Shown here: one piece after another, positions 5,386 to 6,007 of the stretch
How the letters are laid out: each line of letters opens with the position of its first letter
Numbering within the stretch: position 1 is the stretch's first letter
Assembly: GCA_946539105.1 (NCBI GenBank)
Contig: CAMNHG010000083.1
Span: 1-6,007 of the forward strand
Source of the DNA: an uncultured Clostridia bacterium
GTDB taxonomy: Bacteria; Bacillota; Clostridia; Oscillospirales; Acutalibacteraceae
Direction of reading: 5' to 3'
DNA: 6,007 bases
Position numbers and translations under genes: made by a program
The notes under the pieces: model-generated
Databases searched by the model: none
What the model was told of the DNA's origin: nothing
What the model saw: only the letters and a program-made list of their open reading frames with translations

Positions 5386-5393
5386 CAAGCGTT

Positions 5394-5422
5394 ATTATAT
5401 CAAATAAAAATCGGTTTGTCAA
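5394..5422 (-). promoter_or_regulatory. Consensus promoter driving the tRNA-Leu region
   Basis: On the minus strand a perfect TTGACA (5417-5422) and a perfect TATAAT (5394-5399) are separated by 17 bp, an ideal sigma-A promoter typical of stable-RNA genes. It begins 13 bp after the rhodanese gene's stop. Transcription would start near 5387, run through both tRNA fragments and the intact tRNA-Leu, and stop at 4846-4886. Confidence 0.85.
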
Positions 5423-5435
5423 TATAATATATTCG

Positions 5436-5816
5436 TTATTGGGCGGTTGTTTCGCCCTGCCACGTGTTTATTCCGCCGAACTCTCGCACGTCGGTGTAAC
5501 CCATATCCGCCAGCTTTTGCGCCGCCTCCTTGCTGCGTCTGCCGCTGCGGCAGTACACCAAAATCATTTGGTTTTTATCGGGCAGCTGTTCGGGCTGTTT
5601 ATCGGCAATGCTCTCATTGGGCACATTAATCGCGTTGGGGATATGCCCTCCGGCAAACTCCTGCTCGGTTCTTACATCGAGGATAACATATCCGCTCTGC
5701 TCCTGCATTATCTTTGCGGCTTCCTCCTGAGTAATTTCCCTGTATCCGCTCGGTCGGGCGCAGCCTGCGAAAATCAGCGTTATCGCGGCGAGTAGCGCGG
5801 CTAAAAACTTTTTCAT
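5436..5816 (-). CDS. Rhodanese-like domain lipoprotein
   Basis: 126 residues. The N-terminus MKKFLAALLAAITLIFAGC is a lipoprotein signal peptide with Cys19 as the lipidated residue (phenylalanine at -3 is slightly atypical). A single rhodanese domain follows: DVRTEQEFAGGHIPNAINVP (47-66) and the active-site loop CRSGRRS with catalytic Cys89, then FGGINTWQG near the end. The protein should sit on the outer face of the membrane and could carry persulfide sulfur or act on thiols; the acceptor is unknown. Single-domain rhodaneses of this size are common. AGGAG (5824-5828) lies 7 bases before ATG. It follows pflB after a terminator, so it depends on read-through or a promoter I cannot see. No terminator separates its stop from the tRNA promoter, so some of its transcripts may run into the tRNA. 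Confidence 0.93.
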   Translation of the reverse strand: MKKFLAALLAAITLIFAGCARPSGYREITQEEAAKIMQEQSGYVILDVRTEQEFAGGHIPNAINVPNESIADKQPEQLPDKNQMILVYCRSGRRSKEAAQKLADMGYTDVREFGGINTWQGETTAQ

Positions 5817-5830
5817 TTCAAAACTCCTGT

Positions 5831-5861
5831 TATAAAACAGGCAGGCGATTTTGCCTGCCTG
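5831..5861 (-). terminator. Intrinsic terminator after pflB
   Basis: CAGGCAGGC (5838-5846) and GCCTGCCTG (5853-5861) form a perfect 9-bp stem with a 6-nt loop, followed on the minus strand by TTTTATA. It lies 12 bp after the pflB stop and directly before the rhodanese gene's ribosome-binding site. Confidence 0.88.
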
Positions 5862-5873
5862 AATGTTTTGATA

Positions 5874-6007
5874 TTAGAGAACCTTGTGCTCGGTTCTTGC
5901 GATAACGTCAAGCTGCTGCTCGCGTGTGAGGTCGATGAACTTAACCGCGTAACCCGAAACACGGATTGTAAAGTTTGCGTACTCGGGCTTTTCGGGATGC
6001 TCCATAC
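5874..6007 (-). CDS. pflB: Pyruvate formate-lyase (formate C-acetyltransferase), C-terminal end
   Basis: Only the last 43 codons are in the window; the gene continues beyond the right edge (the full enzyme is about 750 residues). The visible frame holds the glycine-radical motif (TIRVSGYAV, with the radical-bearing Gly in RVSGY) and the conserved C-terminus FIDLTREQQLDVIARTEH. The enzyme splits pyruvate with CoA into acetyl-CoA and formate in anaerobic fermentation and needs the radical-SAM activating enzyme PflA, whose gene is not visible here. Other glycyl radical enzymes share the motif, but the sequence after the glycine fits PFL best. It implies a fermentative anaerobe or facultative anaerobe. 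Confidence 0.93.
   Translation of the reverse strand, partial: MEHPEKPEYANFTIRVSGYAVKFIDLTREQQLDVIARTEHKVL

Noticed and set aside
4564..5422. CRISPR-like array in the repeat-rich tRNA region
   Set aside because: The repeats are unequal tRNA fragments at irregular spacing, with no regular repeat-spacer pattern and no cas genes.

Overview
The window looks like chromosomal DNA of a low-to-mid GC Firmicute, probably a gut-type Clostridia (Oscillospiraceae/Ruminococcus-like). This rests on strong AGGAG ribosome-binding sites, sigma-A promoters (TTGACA/TATAAT), many intrinsic terminators, an AbrB-type regulator, a glycine-radical pyruvate formate-lyase, and a large serine recombinase with a zinc ribbon of the type carried by clostridial integrative elements. 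The lineage is inferred from style, not from a marker gene.

Layout. (1) Positions 1-2080 are mobile-element wreckage. A sigma-70-like regulator gene (minus) and a large serine recombinase gene (plus) lie head to head, and both lack their 5' parts at one junction near 740. The sigma-like gene also has an in-frame TAG at 668-670. The recombinase keeps its DNA-binding recombinase domain, zinc ribbon and coiled coil but has no catalytic serine domain. Just after its stop is an inverted pair of 18-bp sequences that match the D-arm region of tRNA-Leu. (2) A bidirectional terminator at 2087-2133 separates this from a minus-strand two-gene operon at 2210-4463: an AbrB-like regulator followed by a membrane-anchored amidohydrolase with all its metal ligands. 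The operon has a clear promoter and a perfect inverted repeat at the transcription start that could be an autoregulatory operator.

(3) Positions 4564-5422 are a non-coding, highly structured locus around one intact tRNA-Leu(CAG) gene on the minus strand. A near-consensus promoter at 5394-5422 reads through two 5'-end fragments of the same tRNA (5308-5326 and 5045-5081) before the intact gene at 4887-4973. A 19-bp-stem terminator abuts the encoded CCA. Further down lie an inverted copy of the tRNA 3' end, a 25-bp palindrome, a decayed tRNA 3' end with its own terminator, and one more terminator. Partial tRNA copies on both sides of one intact gene suggest repeated integration/excision or tandem duplication and decay. 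(4) Positions 5436-6007 hold ordinary minus-strand genes: a rhodanese-fold lipoprotein and the 3' end of pflB, separated by a terminator.

The most unusual part is the tRNA-Leu locus and its sequence link to the site beside the broken recombinase. The AbrB-amidohydrolase operon lies between two direct copies of the tRNA-Leu core (2060-2077 and 4941-4958, 17 of 18 bases identical), so it may be cargo of an old tRNA-targeted island. That is inference. No complete new system is demonstrated in the window.
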